64,000 bases of DNA from an uncultured Clostridia bacterium (GCA_946407705.1 CAMJPC010000003.1:178813-242812); one strand, 5' to 3'. Positions 52,549-62,355 are shown, counted from the stretch's first letter. Numbers and translations: made by a program. Notes: generated from the sequence alone by a model not told the origin.

Positions 52549-53958
52549 ATGGATTACAAGAGTTTCGTAGCAAACTTCAAACGTGTTGCTTGCGTTCTGT
52601 CAGTCGATCTCAATGAGACTGACAGCGAAAAGAGGTATCTCGTTATTGATGCAAACGACGCATATAAGCATACCGTTGTCGAGAAACTCGAAGACTTCAA
52701 GACCAATGTTCCCTACACAAGATACATCCAGAAGGCAGAGAATTTCGAGGCGCTTTGCGACAGCTGCGTCACACAAAACAAGCCCATCCATACCTATTTC
52801 GACATCGAGCTTTACAACGCCTGGATGGAAGTGTTCCTTATGCCTTTGGAGTCTGACGATCCCGGCAAAGGTATCGTTCTCTTCTCTTACGAGATGAATC
52901 CCAAGGCTGACATTAATAAGCTTGCCGACATCTCTTCAGAGACTGCCACCAACGTTATCAAGACATGCTTAAAACTCCGTGAGACAAACGACTTCCAGGA
53001 AGCAATGAATGCCGTTATCGCGGATATCCGCGAGCAGTGCGGCGCAAGGAGATGCAGCATCCTTCTCACCGATTACGAGAAGAGAGAATACAAGCTCCTT
53101 TGCGAGGATTACGGAAACGATCCCAATCAGATCCCGTTATCAGAATTCCTGACTGAAGAGTTTTACAAGGTTATCGAGACCTGGCCAAGACTCATCAAGA
53201 AGAGCAACTGTTTTGTTATGTTAAATGAGAGCGACATGAATGAGGCTCACAAGACCGCTCCTGAATGGATCGACTCATTGAAAGGCGACGGTGTCAATAC
53301 GCTTGTCATTTATCCGCTCAGATCTGACAACAAGACGATCGGATATATATGGGCCGGTAATTTCGATCCCGAGAAGGTTCTCATGATCAAGGAGACTCTG
53401 GGCATCACCGCTTTCATACTGTCTGCCGAGATTGCAAACGAACAGAACATCCGCAAGATGAAGATCATGAGTTCAACCGACCTTCTTACCGGCGTATTTA
53501 ACCGTAACGCGATGAACAACAGGATAACCGAAGACGTTGCAGGCATCAAAGTAATCAATAAACCCTTTGGCGTTTTCTTTATCGACGTCAACGGTCTTAA
53601 GGCAGTCAATGACACCCAGGGACATCTTATCGGAGATGCCCTTCTCAAAGATGTCGCAGCGATACTTAACCAGTACAAGACGGAAACCTCCGAGATCTAC
53701 CGTGTCGGCGGTGACGAATTCATGATCATAACTCCGGGCATAAACCGCGAGGATTTCGAGAAGTACGCTGAAACACTCCGCGAGAATTCAGAGCTTTCTG
53801 ACAGGGCTCACTTCGCACTCGGAGCATGCCACTCTGATGAAACCGAAGAAGAAGACGTCCGCAAGGCAATGCAGAAAGCAGACGCCAGAATGTATGAGGT
53901 TAAGGCAAAGTATTACTTCAAGCACCCTGAGCTGGAGTGGCACAACAAGATCGTCTAA
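52549..53958 (+). CDS. GAF-like plus GGDEF diguanylate cyclase
   Basis: A 469-residue soluble protein starting at the ATG at 52549 (GAGAGGG upstream). Residues 1-130 are an unassigned sensory region, about 135-295 look like a GAF domain (EAMNAVIADIREQCGARRCSILLTDY... VNTLVIYPLRSDNKTIGYIWAGN), and about 310-460 are a GGDEF domain with TDLLTGVFNRNAMNN and an intact VGGDEFMI signature. Residues before the signature do not show a clear inhibitory RxxD site. This is the one full GGDEF signature in the window, so it is the most likely active cyclase. Confidence 0.93.
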   Translation: MDYKSFVANFKRVACVLSVDLNETDSEKRYLVIDANDAYKHTVVEKLEDFKTNVPYTRYIQKAENFEALCDSCVTQNKPIHTYFDIELYNAWMEVFLMPLESDDPGKGIVLFSYEMNPKADINKLADISSETATNVIKTCLKLRETNDFQEAMNAVIADIREQCGARRCSILLTDYEKREYKLLCEDYGNDPNQIPLSEFLTEEFYKVIETWPRLIKKSNCFVMLNESDMNEAHKTAPEWIDSLKGDGVNTLVIYPLRSDNKTIGYIWAGNFDPEKVLMIKETLGITAFILSAEIANEQNIRKMKIMSSTDLLTGVFNRNAMNNRITEDVAGIKVINKPFGVFFIDVNGLKAVNDTQGHLIGDALLKDVAAILNQYKTETSEIYRVGGDEFMIITPGINREDFEKYAETLRENSELSDRAHFALGACHSDETEEEDVRKAMQKADARMYEVKAKYYFKHPELEWHNKIV

Positions 53959-53969
53959 AGACGCATCTC

Positions 53970-55631
53970 TTATTCTTTATTTCCCAGATATTTGAAGCAG
54001 AGCATCGTGAGGTCATCGAAGCGCTCTGAACCGTCGACATACTTTTCGATATCATCGGAAACTCTCTTAACAAGCTCGTAAGGCGGGTTTTCAGGCTCCA
54101 CGTTAAGCGAATCGATCATCCTGTCGATGCCCCAGAATTCGCCCTTGTCATTCGTCGCTTCAGGAACGCCGTCAGTATAGACAAACAGGCAGTCACCGGG
54201 TTTCATCTCGAACTCATGCTCTTCAAATTTAAGGTCACCGCTTATTCCGAGCGCTGGAGAATGGCGGTATTTCTTTACGTTAAAAACGTTATTTCCATTA
54301 GAAATGACAGGGTTCTCATGTCCGCAGTTTGATGCTATTCCCTTGCCTGTCTTCAGATCGATCACGGCAAGCCAGACCGTTACGAACATCTCCATGTCAT
54401 TGCCTTCACAAAGCTGCTTGTTGACGTCAGAGAGGATGGAAGAAGTGGAATTCCAGTTCATCATCGTACGAGTCTTGAGAAGCGTTTTCGCGATGACCAT
54501 ATAAAGTGCCGCAGGTATACCCTTACCCGTCACGTCGCCGATCACCAGAGCGAGATGGTCATCGTCAACAAAGAAGAAATCGTACAGGTCGCCTCCGACT
54601 TCTCTAGCGGGCGCCATCGAAGCAAAGAGTTCGAATTCCTTACGGTGCGGATAAGGCGGGAATATTCCGGGAAGGATTCCTTCCTGGATCTTTATCGCAA
54701 CATCAAGTTCTGCTCCGAGTCTTTCCTTCTCACCCGTGATGTCCCTGATGTTGATCATGTAGTCTTTTACGCTGCCGGCCATGCTCTTGATGTTATCGGC
54801 AAGTTCTGAGATCTCGTCATGGGTATCGACAATGACTTTCTCGTATGAGAGATCCTCGGGCTTGGCATTCTCTTTCATCTTTTTGACGAAAGCGTCAGTG
54901 CTGTTGATTATTTCCATCAAGGGCCTGATTACGTTATGCTCCGCAGAATGAACATATGCCGCGATTACTGCCAGCGTTACAAAGACTGCGATCACGGTGA
55001 TCGAACGAACGTAAAGATTAAGATCCTTCTGGATCACGTTGATGTCGATCTCAACGCACAAAAGACCGACGGCCTTGTGATTGCTGTCGAAAATGACCTT
55101 ATAGCCGTTAAGCATCTTACCGTATTCAAGAGAATAACCGACAAGAAGACCGCTCTCCTGAATGCCGTTTTTGACTGCCTTCTGGAAAAGCATGCGGGTA
55201 TCTTTCTCAAAGCCGTCCGCTTCGCAGGGAGTCCCCAGATAAGTAAACTTGCCGCCCTCATCGATCTCTTTCTGCGACTTTGCATTGACCGCATAGGTCA
55301 GGCTGTCGAGGTTCTCGATGTCGTCAAAATAAATGGCGTAAAGATACTTGATGTCCGAGGTGTCCTTAACGCGGTTTAAGCCCTTGCGCATCTCCTCGTA
55401 GCCCTCAGGCATCTCACGTTCCCTGATCATGTCGCCGAACTCGTAATCCTCGGTGACCCTGTACGCATACTCAAGAACGGTAGTAGCGTACTTACCGTAG
55501 TTCTCCATTACGTTCGACTCGAAAAGCTGATAACCGAATGCAACAATGGCAAGCGTGAGCACAGTAATGGATATTATGGCAGCAAGCGCTACCTTAAACT
55601 TTATGCTCACTCCTTTGCGCTGCTTATGCAT
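53970..55631 (-). CDS. Membrane sensor with HAMP and SpoIIE-type phosphatase
   Basis: A 553-residue protein. First membrane helix about 10-32, an extracellular sensor (about 33-205, Cache-like), second helix about 208-230, HAMP/linker about 230-310, coiled segment GEKERLGAELDVAIKIQEGILP, and a PP2C SpoIIE domain to the end: AREVGGDLYDFFFVDDDHLALVIGDVTGKGIPAALYM and FVYTDGVPEATN carry the metal-binding Asps. It would dephosphorylate an anti-sigma antagonist or similar in response to an outside signal. It converges on the GGDEF gene. Confidence 0.93.
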   Translation of the reverse strand: MHKQRKGVSIKFKVALAAIISITVLTLAIVAFGYQLFESNVMENYGKYATTVLEYAYRVTEDYEFGDMIREREMPEGYEEMRKGLNRVKDTSDIKYLYAIYFDDIENLDSLTYAVNAKSQKEIDEGGKFTYLGTPCEADGFEKDTRMLFQKAVKNGIQESGLLVGYSLEYGKMLNGYKVIFDSNHKAVGLLCVEIDINVIQKDLNLYVRSITVIAVFVTLAVIAAYVHSAEHNVIRPLMEIINSTDAFVKKMKENAKPEDLSYEKVIVDTHDEISELADNIKSMAGSVKDYMINIRDITGEKERLGAELDVAIKIQEGILPGIFPPYPHRKEFELFASMAPAREVGGDLYDFFFVDDDHLALVIGDVTGKGIPAALYMVIAKTLLKTRTMMNWNSTSSILSDVNKQLCEGNDMEMFVTVWLAVIDLKTGKGIASNCGHENPVISNGNNVFNVKKYRHSPALGISGDLKFEEHEFEMKPGDCLFVYTDGVPEATNDKGEFWGIDRMIDSLNVEPENPPYELVKRVSDDIEKYVDGSERFDDLTMLCFKYLGNKE

Positions 55632-55741
55632 AAGTAAACAAACCTCGGTTGGTCAGATACTTCTGATTATACAGAATAATTGAACGGACTGCGACTCCTG
55701 ACCGTATGGAAACAGCCCTGCTTCAAGACTTAGTCCGTGGA

Positions 55742-57103
55742 TCAGCGCCTTTTCCTGTTCTTGTGGTTCTTCTTTTTTGTACCGCCGCTTGAATGCCTGC
55801 CGGATTTAGCCTGCTTTGAAACGGCTTTTTTCGAATTTACGGTATTTACGATAAGAATTACGACTATCGCAAGGATGGCAACTCCGCCGAGCGATGCGAA
55901 AACAATGATGAGCACATTGCTCTTGCCCTTATCTGCGGTATTGTTTCCGTTATCCGCATTCTGTCCGGAAGGTGTGGCCGTACCCGTGCCTGTATTAGAT
56001 GCACCATTCGGGAAAGGCTTATCGGTCTTGAAACCGTGCTTGCCGGCCTTTATCTCTGCATCAAGTTCGCTGCTGAGAGCCTTGTTGGCCATGTCCGTCT
56101 TCTCGGAATCGTCGAGCTTGGCCTTTCCGTTGAAGCCAACACAGAAATATCCGTATTCCTGAGCATAGATGACATCCATCTCGCCTTCTTTGCGAGCGGA
56201 ATCGTAAGCCCATGCTTCGAAAGCGGATACCATCTTTCCTTTCTGTACCTGGACAGTGCCCTGATCCTTTACGGTTCCGGCTGTCTTTGCCTCTGCGGCA
56301 AGCTTCTTGAGATCGTCAATGCTCTTGCACTTTCCGAGCATCTCTTTAGCAGAATCTTCTGCCTTTTTCTTCTCGTCAGCCGATGCGGAAGCGCCGGGTG
56401 CATAGAAAAGAGCGTATGTGATCGAAGGAACCATTTTCTGGTCTTCAGGGATCTGATAATCAGCGATGAACTTCTGCTGATACTTCTGGGCAAGTGCGGA
56501 ATTCTCAAGGATGCTGCGGTAAGCCTTCTCATCGCAGTCGGGTCCGAAATAAAGCTTGATGATCTCTTCGAGAGAGACTCCTGCGGGCTTTGCCTGCTGC
56601 TCGATCATCGACTGTATTTCCTGCTCAATTGCAAGCTTGTCTTCATCAGTAAGCTTTATGCCGGCTGCTTTTGCACGCTCAAGAAGTATGTATGTTGTCT
56701 GAAGATTATCTTCTGCCTTGGTAAGGAAATAATCAGCATAAGTCTTTCCTTCACCGTAAGTGGCGGTGAGATCGATGCGGCCGTCGCTAGTAGCCGGCAG
56801 ATAGCCGTAGGAAGCATACTGGCTGAGCTGCATGAATGTCAGGAGGAAATAGTAATTAGACTCGGTAAGCGGGATCTTCTTACCGTCGAAAACATACTCA
56901 TGATTGAGATACTGAGGCATCTGGGTGCCATACATTGTGTCAAAGCTCAATTTCGAGATGTCGAATGTGGATGTAGTTGTTGCGGATGCAGTCTCTGACG
57001 GCTGTGAAGCCGCTGTGGTCTCATCTGCCAGAACGGTTGCGGCAGATGTCATGATAAACACCGCGCTGACTATTACAGTTACCAGTTTTTTAAATACCTT
57101 CAT
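55742..57103 (-). CDS. PrsA/SurA-like foldase anchored at the C-terminus
   Basis: A 453-residue secreted protein starting at the ATG at 57103 (GGAG six bases upstream). Signal peptide to about 25 (ending VLADE), then a Thr/Ser-rich stretch, a SurA-N-like helical domain (about 70-215), and a degenerate parvulin-like segment (about 215-340: SITYALFYAP, AKEMLGKCKSIDDLKKLA, EGEMDVIYAQEYGYFCVGF). After a Gly/Thr/Asn linker comes one membrane helix (about 398-422) and a very basic tail (GGTKKKNHKNRKRR). PrsA is normally an N-terminal lipoprotein, so the C-terminal anchor is unusual. Peptidyl-prolyl isomerase activity is uncertain. Confidence 0.82.
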   Translation of the reverse strand: MKVFKKLVTVIVSAVFIMTSAATVLADETTAASQPSETASATTTSTFDISKLSFDTMYGTQMPQYLNHEYVFDGKKIPLTESNYYFLLTFMQLSQYASYGYLPATSDGRIDLTATYGEGKTYADYFLTKAEDNLQTTYILLERAKAAGIKLTDEDKLAIEQEIQSMIEQQAKPAGVSLEEIIKLYFGPDCDEKAYRSILENSALAQKYQQKFIADYQIPEDQKMVPSITYALFYAPGASASADEKKKAEDSAKEMLGKCKSIDDLKKLAAEAKTAGTVKDQGTVQVQKGKMVSAFEAWAYDSARKEGEMDVIYAQEYGYFCVGFNGKAKLDDSEKTDMANKALSSELDAEIKAGKHGFKTDKPFPNGASNTGTGTATPSGQNADNGNNTADKGKSNVLIIVFASLGGVAILAIVVILIVNTVNSKKAVSKQAKSGRHSSGGTKKKNHKNRKRR

Positions 57104-57210
57104 ATTCTTCTCCAAGGTTTTTATTCGCCGTTAATAATAACATTATATTTCCTATTATTCCTGCTTTGCGAACGAACAATAAAAATATATCGTTATTCGA
57201 TAATTTATTA

Positions 57211-57239
57211 TTGCATTTCAGTAGTGTTCATGTTAAGAT
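57211..57239 (+). promoter_or_regulatory. Promoter of membrane protein gene at 57266
   Basis: TTGCAT at 57211-57216, 17-base spacer, TAAGAT at 57234-57239; 26 bp before the ATG. Confidence 0.5.
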
Positions 57240-57265
57240 AACTGCAAATCAGGAGGGATTTGATC

Positions 57266-57946
57266 ATGAAAGAAAAAGTTGCCAAGACGATCGGAATAAT
57301 AATGACCGCGATTCTGACATTTGTTTTAGTTGCCTGCATTCTGGGTTTCATCGTGCTGCCGGTCATCACTTTCATAATCATCATGATCCCCGATTTCTTC
57401 TTCCTTCTCAGTCTCAGCAGAAACTTAAAGAAGAAGCGTTTCACGGCCTTATGCGTGCGTGGGATCATCTATGCGGTCCTGCTTGCATTTCACATTCTCT
57501 TCTGGGGAGCGTTCCATATGCCGGTCAGCGCATATACGTCCTGGCAATATCCGTTGGCACTCAAATACGCTGAATTCCCCGGTAGCGATAGTTTCCTTCC
57601 CAGAAAACTCCCAAGCTCGGCACGCCATGTCCGTTTTGATTTCATGCCCACCATACTCCAGGGTGACGGACACATAGCCGTAGGTTTTAATGCAGACGAT
57701 GAGTATGTTAAGAACCTCGAGAACGAACTCAAGGGGAGCGCCATGCATGTGGTAAATTACAATGAACTCGGCAATTTGAATAATTCCTTTAAAAACGGTG
57801 AGATCATCCACCTGTATGATTCAGGCATCGCCCATGATCACCCCAACGCCAAGGTCTACATCCTCTACACAGACTACGACTGGAATCATCCGAGTTCCAA
57901 AGCAGTTTTCGTAGACGGGGATTATGTCTTTTTCTCGCAGGAATGA
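57266..57946 (+). CDS. Membrane protein of unknown function
   Basis: A 226-residue protein; the ATG at 57266 has AGGAGGG upstream. Three helices in the first 95 residues (about 10-30, 31-52, 67-90) and then a soluble domain of some 130 residues (PGSDSFLPRKLPSSARHVRFD... SSKAVFVDGDYVFFSQE) that is probably outside the membrane. I do not recognise a family. It converges with the zinc-ribbon gene at 57950. Confidence 0.75.
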   Translation: MKEKVAKTIGIIMTAILTFVLVACILGFIVLPVITFIIIMIPDFFFLLSLSRNLKKKRFTALCVRGIIYAVLLAFHILFWGAFHMPVSAYTSWQYPLALKYAEFPGSDSFLPRKLPSSARHVRFDFMPTILQGDGHIAVGFNADDEYVKNLENELKGSAMHVVNYNELGNLNNSFKNGEIIHLYDSGIAHDHPNAKVYILYTDYDWNHPSSKAVFVDGDYVFFSQE

Positions 57947-57949
57947 TCT

Positions 57950-58375
57950 TTAGTCCTTGATCTCCAAAGAGGTACCGCAGAAAGAGCAGACAGTCTCATT
58001 CTCAGATCGTACGGCACCGCATTTCGGGCAGTTGGTGTAGTACTTATGCTTCAGATATTCAGCCTGCTCATCAAGACCCTTCTGGATCCCGGCATTCTTC
58101 TCTTCATTCTTCGCGTTCAATTTGATCTCAGCCTTCTCATGATGGTTCTTGAGATAAACCTGGCCGGCAACGAGATACAAGATGAAAAGAACCGCGAAGA
58201 TAACGGGCGTATAGTAGATCAGGTCATCAAGAAACTTGAAAGCGGGACCTTCGATCCCCGAATTCTCAATGACGGGTACGATGAGCTCGTAGCAGAAGTT
58301 TGTCACGAAAAGGATAAGATTGATGACTGCACCGATTATGCCTATAAGCAACGAGTGTTTGAAAAACTTGTACAT
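57950..58375 (-). CDS. Small membrane protein with C-terminal zinc ribbon
   Basis: A 141-residue protein: helices about 9-30 and 54-73, a Lys/Glu-rich helical stretch, and a C-terminal zinc ribbon CPKCGAVRSENETVCSFCG. It matches the second half of its upstream neighbour (both have FCYELIVPVIEN / FFYELIIPFFEN and DDLIYYTP / DEIVFYAP), so the two are paralogues. Its start overlaps the neighbour's stop (TGATG). Function unknown. Confidence 0.8.
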   Translation of the reverse strand: MYKFFKHSLLIGIIGAVINLILFVTNFCYELIVPVIENSGIEGPAFKFLDDLIYYTPVIFAVLFILYLVAGQVYLKNHHEKAEIKLNAKNEEKNAGIQKGLDEQAEYLKHKYYTNCPKCGAVRSENETVCSFCGTSLEIKD

Positions 58376-59349
58376 CAGGCTTTCTCCTCTCCCTTTGCTT
58401 CTTTAACAGATATCTGGTGCATGGAACTGTCGTATCCTCTGAAATGGCCCATGACTTCCAAAGACGAACCGCATGAAGTACAGTTCCTTAATGCGTTGGA
58501 AGCCGCAGCACCGCAGTTCGGACATACGTTGTAGTACCATTTCCTGTTCAGTTCCGTCTGGATCTCTTCTTCGGTCTTTAATCTCTTGTCTGCTGCCAGA
58601 TTGTCTTTTACTATGCCTTCGGCGCAGCGGTAGAGCAGAACATCCCTGACCTTAACAACTATGAGGCTGGCAACGGCGCTGAGAAACGTCACTCCCGAGG
58701 GAGCATAGAATACGATCTCATCGACGATCTTAAACGCTTCATCGGTCATCGTCATGTTCTCGAAAAAGGGTATTATGAGTTCATAGAAAAAAAATGTCGA
58801 GAACGTGGCAACAAGCGCTATCACAAGCCATACAAACAGGCTCATCCAGATGATGCCCGGAGTCCTCTTCATCATCTCATATACCGTTTTTGCGTTTTGC
58901 TCACCGTAATCCTGATCGAAAAAAGCTATGCGGTAAAAACCGTATTTATCCACCCAGGAACGGTTGTTTCCGTTCTTGCTTTTCTGTGGAGGTTCTGAGC
59001 CTTTCCATACCTGGCCGTAGATACGGCGGGAACCGGTTTTGACCGCAGTGAGCATAAAGGTCCTGTCGTAATGTTTCAGGCTGAAGAAGAAGATCACGTA
59101 ACCTGCGATGGTAATGATGAGTGATATCGCGTTAATGCCCGGAACTTCACCCGAAATGATCTTTTGGATGAACAATACGGTTAAATAGATCGGCAAGACA
59201 AATAATCTGGCATCAGAACCGATGCTTGAACCGCCGCCATAGCCGCCATCATAACCGCCGCCCGAACTAAAACCGCCTGAATGAGAGCCGCCGCCTGTAT
59301 GGTGACTGCCTGTATGAAAACCACCGCCGTGATGTGAGCCGACTGCCAT
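58375..59349 (-). CDS. Gly/His-rich membrane protein with C-terminal zinc ribbon
   Basis: A 324-residue protein. The first 45 residues are almost only Gly, His and Ser (HHGGGFHTGSHHTGGGSHSG), a possible metal-binding tail. Helices follow at about 50-68, 78-98, 172-195 and 220-245, then a helical stretch and a zinc ribbon CPNCGAAASNALRNCTSCG. A His/Gly-rich start with zinc ribbon end recalls TPM-linked or DUF-type membrane proteins, but I cannot name a family. Translationally coupled to the shorter paralogue at 57950-58375. Confidence 0.78.
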   Translation of the reverse strand: MAVGSHHGGGFHTGSHHTGGGSHSGGFSSGGGYDGGYGGGSSIGSDARLFVLPIYLTVLFIQKIISGEVPGINAISLIITIAGYVIFFFSLKHYDRTFMLTAVKTGSRRIYGQVWKGSEPPQKSKNGNNRSWVDKYGFYRIAFFDQDYGEQNAKTVYEMMKRTPGIIWMSLFVWLVIALVATFSTFFFYELIIPFFENMTMTDEAFKIVDEIVFYAPSGVTFLSAVASLIVVKVRDVLLYRCAEGIVKDNLAADKRLKTEEEIQTELNRKWYYNVCPNCGAAASNALRNCTSCGSSLEVMGHFRGYDSSMHQISVKEAKGEEKA

Positions 59350-59514
59350 AAACCACCCCAGATGACAACGAACAACATACCGCTTATTCCGTTAATTCAA
59401 ATAATTGATTAACACTTTTATTATATCAAGTTTGCAGGATATTTTAGCGCTTATTCAAAAGGCATTTACTTAATAATCCGATCAGAATGGAAAGCCGGTG
59501 ATATGACGGCAATC

Positions 59515-61572
59515 TTATGTATGCTCTTTTCCCTTTTGATATACCGGCCTATCCGGAATGAATAATGAGGATATCAAAACAATAAGCACCAGCACAGAAT
59601 CCATCAGGCAGAACGGAATAAGGAACGAATTGTAATCTTCATTCAGCCGGACTCCCAGCATGAACGATCTTGAAAGCCTCTTGTTTGATACCCTGACCGT
59701 ATCAGATACAAGTCCGTCTCTGCTAGCGATCTTAATGGTGCATTCCTGTCCTTTGGGACATGTGACTACAAGCCGGTTGTCAGAAACAGACGCAGTTACT
59801 TTCGGGTTGCTTGTTTCGATCTTATAACCGTTATCGAGCGGAACATCGTAATTGTATTGATAGAGATCAAATCTGGCCTCATCACGACCGTTAAGATAGT
59901 AATCGTAAACAAAGTCACCCTGTTCACTCATCAATTTGACAAAGCCCATCTCAGGTCTTTCATCAGTTGCATAAGCTTCGATCTCGCTTAATCCGGCGCG
60001 TTTTCCGGCAGTATCTGTCAGTACTACCCTGAAGCTTTTAACATTTTGTTTGTTAACCGGAATTACCGTTGCCGAACCGTTCGGTACAAGTTTCCCTGTT
60101 TCTATCTTGCTTCCGTCATCAAAAACGATCCTGGCATTTAAAACATTGTCATCCAAACCCGGATTGTCATATAAGACTATCTTCCCGATATAACTTGAAC
60201 CGTTCAGCGAAACCGTAGCAGTTTTGCCGGTGTCTTCATCTGCCGGGATCCACACACCGGAAGGGCTTGAAGGATCTGTTTTTCCGGCAATTACATCGTC
60301 GCAGTCAAAGAGCATGAAATCGTTTAGAAACTGATACTGTCCGGATGACGCAGTGATCTTCGCACCGTAAAGCAGGGAATCAGTTCTCCGTTCCCAGAAC
60401 ACCTTGTCTGAATTAACTATGCGCTTTACGTTAGGATTCCAGTCACCATACTGGGAATCGTACAGTGCCAGTCTTTTTATGGTACCGGAACTCCGGACAT
60501 AGTGTGTCAATGTATTGACCGATACAGGAAATCTTACACGGTCTTTCCATAAATATGTGCTGTTTTCCTGCATATGATCCGTTTCATAGGGATCAGTCGT
60601 CGAGGCAGGATTGACTGATGAATAATCATCTGCTGCAAACATAGACGTTGAATAACAGAATCCTTTAAATACAACAGGCCTGTATGATTCCTGCTGTTTC
60701 AGTATCTTTCCCATAACGCTTTCAAACATCAGGCTGACTGCCCTGTGTCCGGGATGGTCATCATAATCAACTGCGAAAATGACGTCCGGCTTGTAACTCA
60801 GGATAATGCTTTCGTAATCGTTAAAAAGATTGTTTCTCGTTATCTTCTCCCCGTCCCTGTATGCAGGATGATCCTCAGTTGCATAAGTGTGATCGAATCC
60901 GGATACCGATTTGATTACCTGATCCGGATCATTCTTCAGATTATAAAGATGAGGGTGATAGCGTGACACGGTTGAACCATATCCAAGGAATACTATGTTT
61001 TTCTCTGGTATCCCGTAAGAAGTCAGCACTTTGACCGCTTCATTTGCCCTGACTTGTCCCAATTCCTTTCCGATGCTGAACGAGCTTTTTGAAACACCGG
61101 AATCACCTGTCTGCTCAAAAACAACATATACTTCACTGTTGTTTTGAACGTATTGTTCAAGCACACCGCTCATCAACAGTACGTCATCATCTTCATGAGG
61201 AACAAAGACCATAACCTTTTTGCCGGCAAACATATACTCCCTGCCTTTATCCAGCGCCTGCCTCTCAACACTGTGGTCTTTCTTCTCCCAGTGCATATGA
61301 TCAAGTTTGCGGAAGACTAATGAGCCGGCAATGACATACGGAAAGCATAACGGGATGACCAGGAAAAAGATCAGGTATCTCTTCAGATCATCGATCTCAA
61401 CATTCCACTGAATAACATAACCCAGAATAAAGGCAGCGAAAACGAATAACGGCATTCCGATCAGGATCTGCATGTCGCTGTAGTAGATCCCCGAATAGAC
61501 CATAAAGCAGAATTCAAGCGAAAAGATAACGGATAAAAATATCTGTTTTGCCTTTTGATGATCATTACCCAT
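59515..61572 (-). CDS. Membrane-bound PIG-L/LmbE-type deacetylase
   Basis: A 685-residue protein. Three N-terminal helices (about 8-28, 32-52, 62-88), then a PIG-L domain (about 115-350): KVMVFVPHEDDDVLLMSG is the AHPDDE-like zinc site (PHEDDD) and DDHPGHRAVSLMFE holds the third His. Next are beta-rich domains, one like a discoidin/F5-8C fold (about 440-545, IGKIVLYDNPGLDDNVLNARIVF), and a last helix at about 655-677. PIG-L enzymes deacetylate GlcNAc-linked lipids or antibiotics; the membrane anchors suggest action on a surface glycan or glycolipid. Substrate unknown. Confidence 0.85.
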   Translation of the reverse strand: MGNDHQKAKQIFLSVIFSLEFCFMVYSGIYYSDMQILIGMPLFVFAAFILGYVIQWNVEIDDLKRYLIFFLVIPLCFPYVIAGSLVFRKLDHMHWEKKDHSVERQALDKGREYMFAGKKVMVFVPHEDDDVLLMSGVLEQYVQNNSEVYVVFEQTGDSGVSKSSFSIGKELGQVRANEAVKVLTSYGIPEKNIVFLGYGSTVSRYHPHLYNLKNDPDQVIKSVSGFDHTYATEDHPAYRDGEKITRNNLFNDYESIILSYKPDVIFAVDYDDHPGHRAVSLMFESVMGKILKQQESYRPVVFKGFCYSTSMFAADDYSSVNPASTTDPYETDHMQENSTYLWKDRVRFPVSVNTLTHYVRSSGTIKRLALYDSQYGDWNPNVKRIVNSDKVFWERRTDSLLYGAKITASSGQYQFLNDFMLFDCDDVIAGKTDPSSPSGVWIPADEDTGKTATVSLNGSSYIGKIVLYDNPGLDDNVLNARIVFDDGSKIETGKLVPNGSATVIPVNKQNVKSFRVVLTDTAGKRAGLSEIEAYATDERPEMGFVKLMSEQGDFVYDYYLNGRDEARFDLYQYNYDVPLDNGYKIETSNPKVTASVSDNRLVVTCPKGQECTIKIASRDGLVSDTVRVSNKRLSRSFMLGVRLNEDYNSFLIPFCLMDSVLVLIVLISSLFIPDRPVYQKGKEHT

Positions 61573-61671
61573 TTTCTGTCCTGCTTGCCGAAGGTTTAAA
61601 AGCTGTCTTTAATTATTTCTCTAACAGATTATATCTCTAAATCAGATATGTGCGGTATCCAAACGGCAAGA

Positions 61672-61718
61672 CAGTCAGTCCGGGATCCCACCATTCCATT
61701 GCCGTGATGGACTGACTG
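61672..61718 (-). terminator. Hairpin downstream of apt
   Basis: Ten-base arms CAGTCAGTCC and GGACTGACTG with a 27-base loop. It lies about 70 bp after the apt stop on the minus strand; only a short T-rich stretch follows (TCTTGCCGTTT), so termination here is likely but not certain. Confidence 0.45.
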
Positions 61719-61785
61719 CATATGCTGAACTGTGATGATGTGTTTCATTCAATGGCCACAAAAGATAAACCCATGAACCCTTGAG

Positions 61786-62355
61786 TTATTTGGGATTCCC
61801 GTCAGCATCAAAAAGCGGGAGACTGTCAATGAACTTTATATCTTTCCTGCCGGATGCATCGCCTTCGGCAATAGCCGCAACCTTGCCGGCAACGGTTCCG
61901 CCGGCGGTCTCAACCAATGCCTCCATCGCGCGGAGCGAGCCGCCGGTGGAGATAACATCATCAACTATAAGGATACGCTTTCCTTTGATCAGGTCAGCGT
62001 CATCTCTTCCGAGATAGAGCTTTTGAAGGCCTTTGGTGGTAATCGATTCATCATCAACGGAAATGGGATCGGGCATATAGGTCTTTATGCTCTTACGGGC
62101 AACGAAATGCTTTCTCATTCCGGCCTGTCTTGCCATCTCATGACCCAGCGGAATGCCCTTGGCCTCTGCCGTAAGGATATAATCGTAGTCTTCACGCGGA
62201 ACGAGCTTTAACATCTCCCTTGCGCAGGCCTCTGTAAGCTCGGCATCACCGAAGCAGATAAAGGCTGCTATATAAGTATCGTCAGTCACTTTGCAAAGAG
62301 GGAGTTCTCTTGTAAGTCCTGCGATATTGATCTTGTATGTCATTGCCTTTTCCAC
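61786..62355 (-). CDS. apt: Adenine phosphoribosyltransferase-type enzyme
   Basis: A 189-residue type I phosphoribosyltransferase with the PRPP loop ILIVDDVISTGGSL and YDYILTAEAKGIPLGHEMARQAG, HFVARKSIKTYM blocks of APT-type enzymes. It makes AMP from adenine and PRPP in purine salvage; a related purine specificity cannot be excluded. The GTG at 62355 with GGAGGG seven bases upstream is a better start than the ATG at 62343, which is 19 bases from that site. Confidence 0.88.
   Translation of the reverse strand: MEKAMTYKINIAGLTRELPLCKVTDDTYIAAFICFGDAELTEACAREMLKLVPREDYDYILTAEAKGIPLGHEMARQAGMRKHFVARKSIKTYMPDPISVDDESITTKGLQKLYLGRDDADLIKGKRILIVDDVISTGGSLRAMEALVETAGGTVAGKVAAIAEGDASGRKDIKFIDSLPLFDADGNPK

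Noticed and set aside
56036..56998. 320-residue plus-strand frame opposite the foldase gene
   Set aside because: Long but antisense; Leu/Cys-rich without domain features. The minus-strand frame has a signal peptide, ribosome site and clear domain order.
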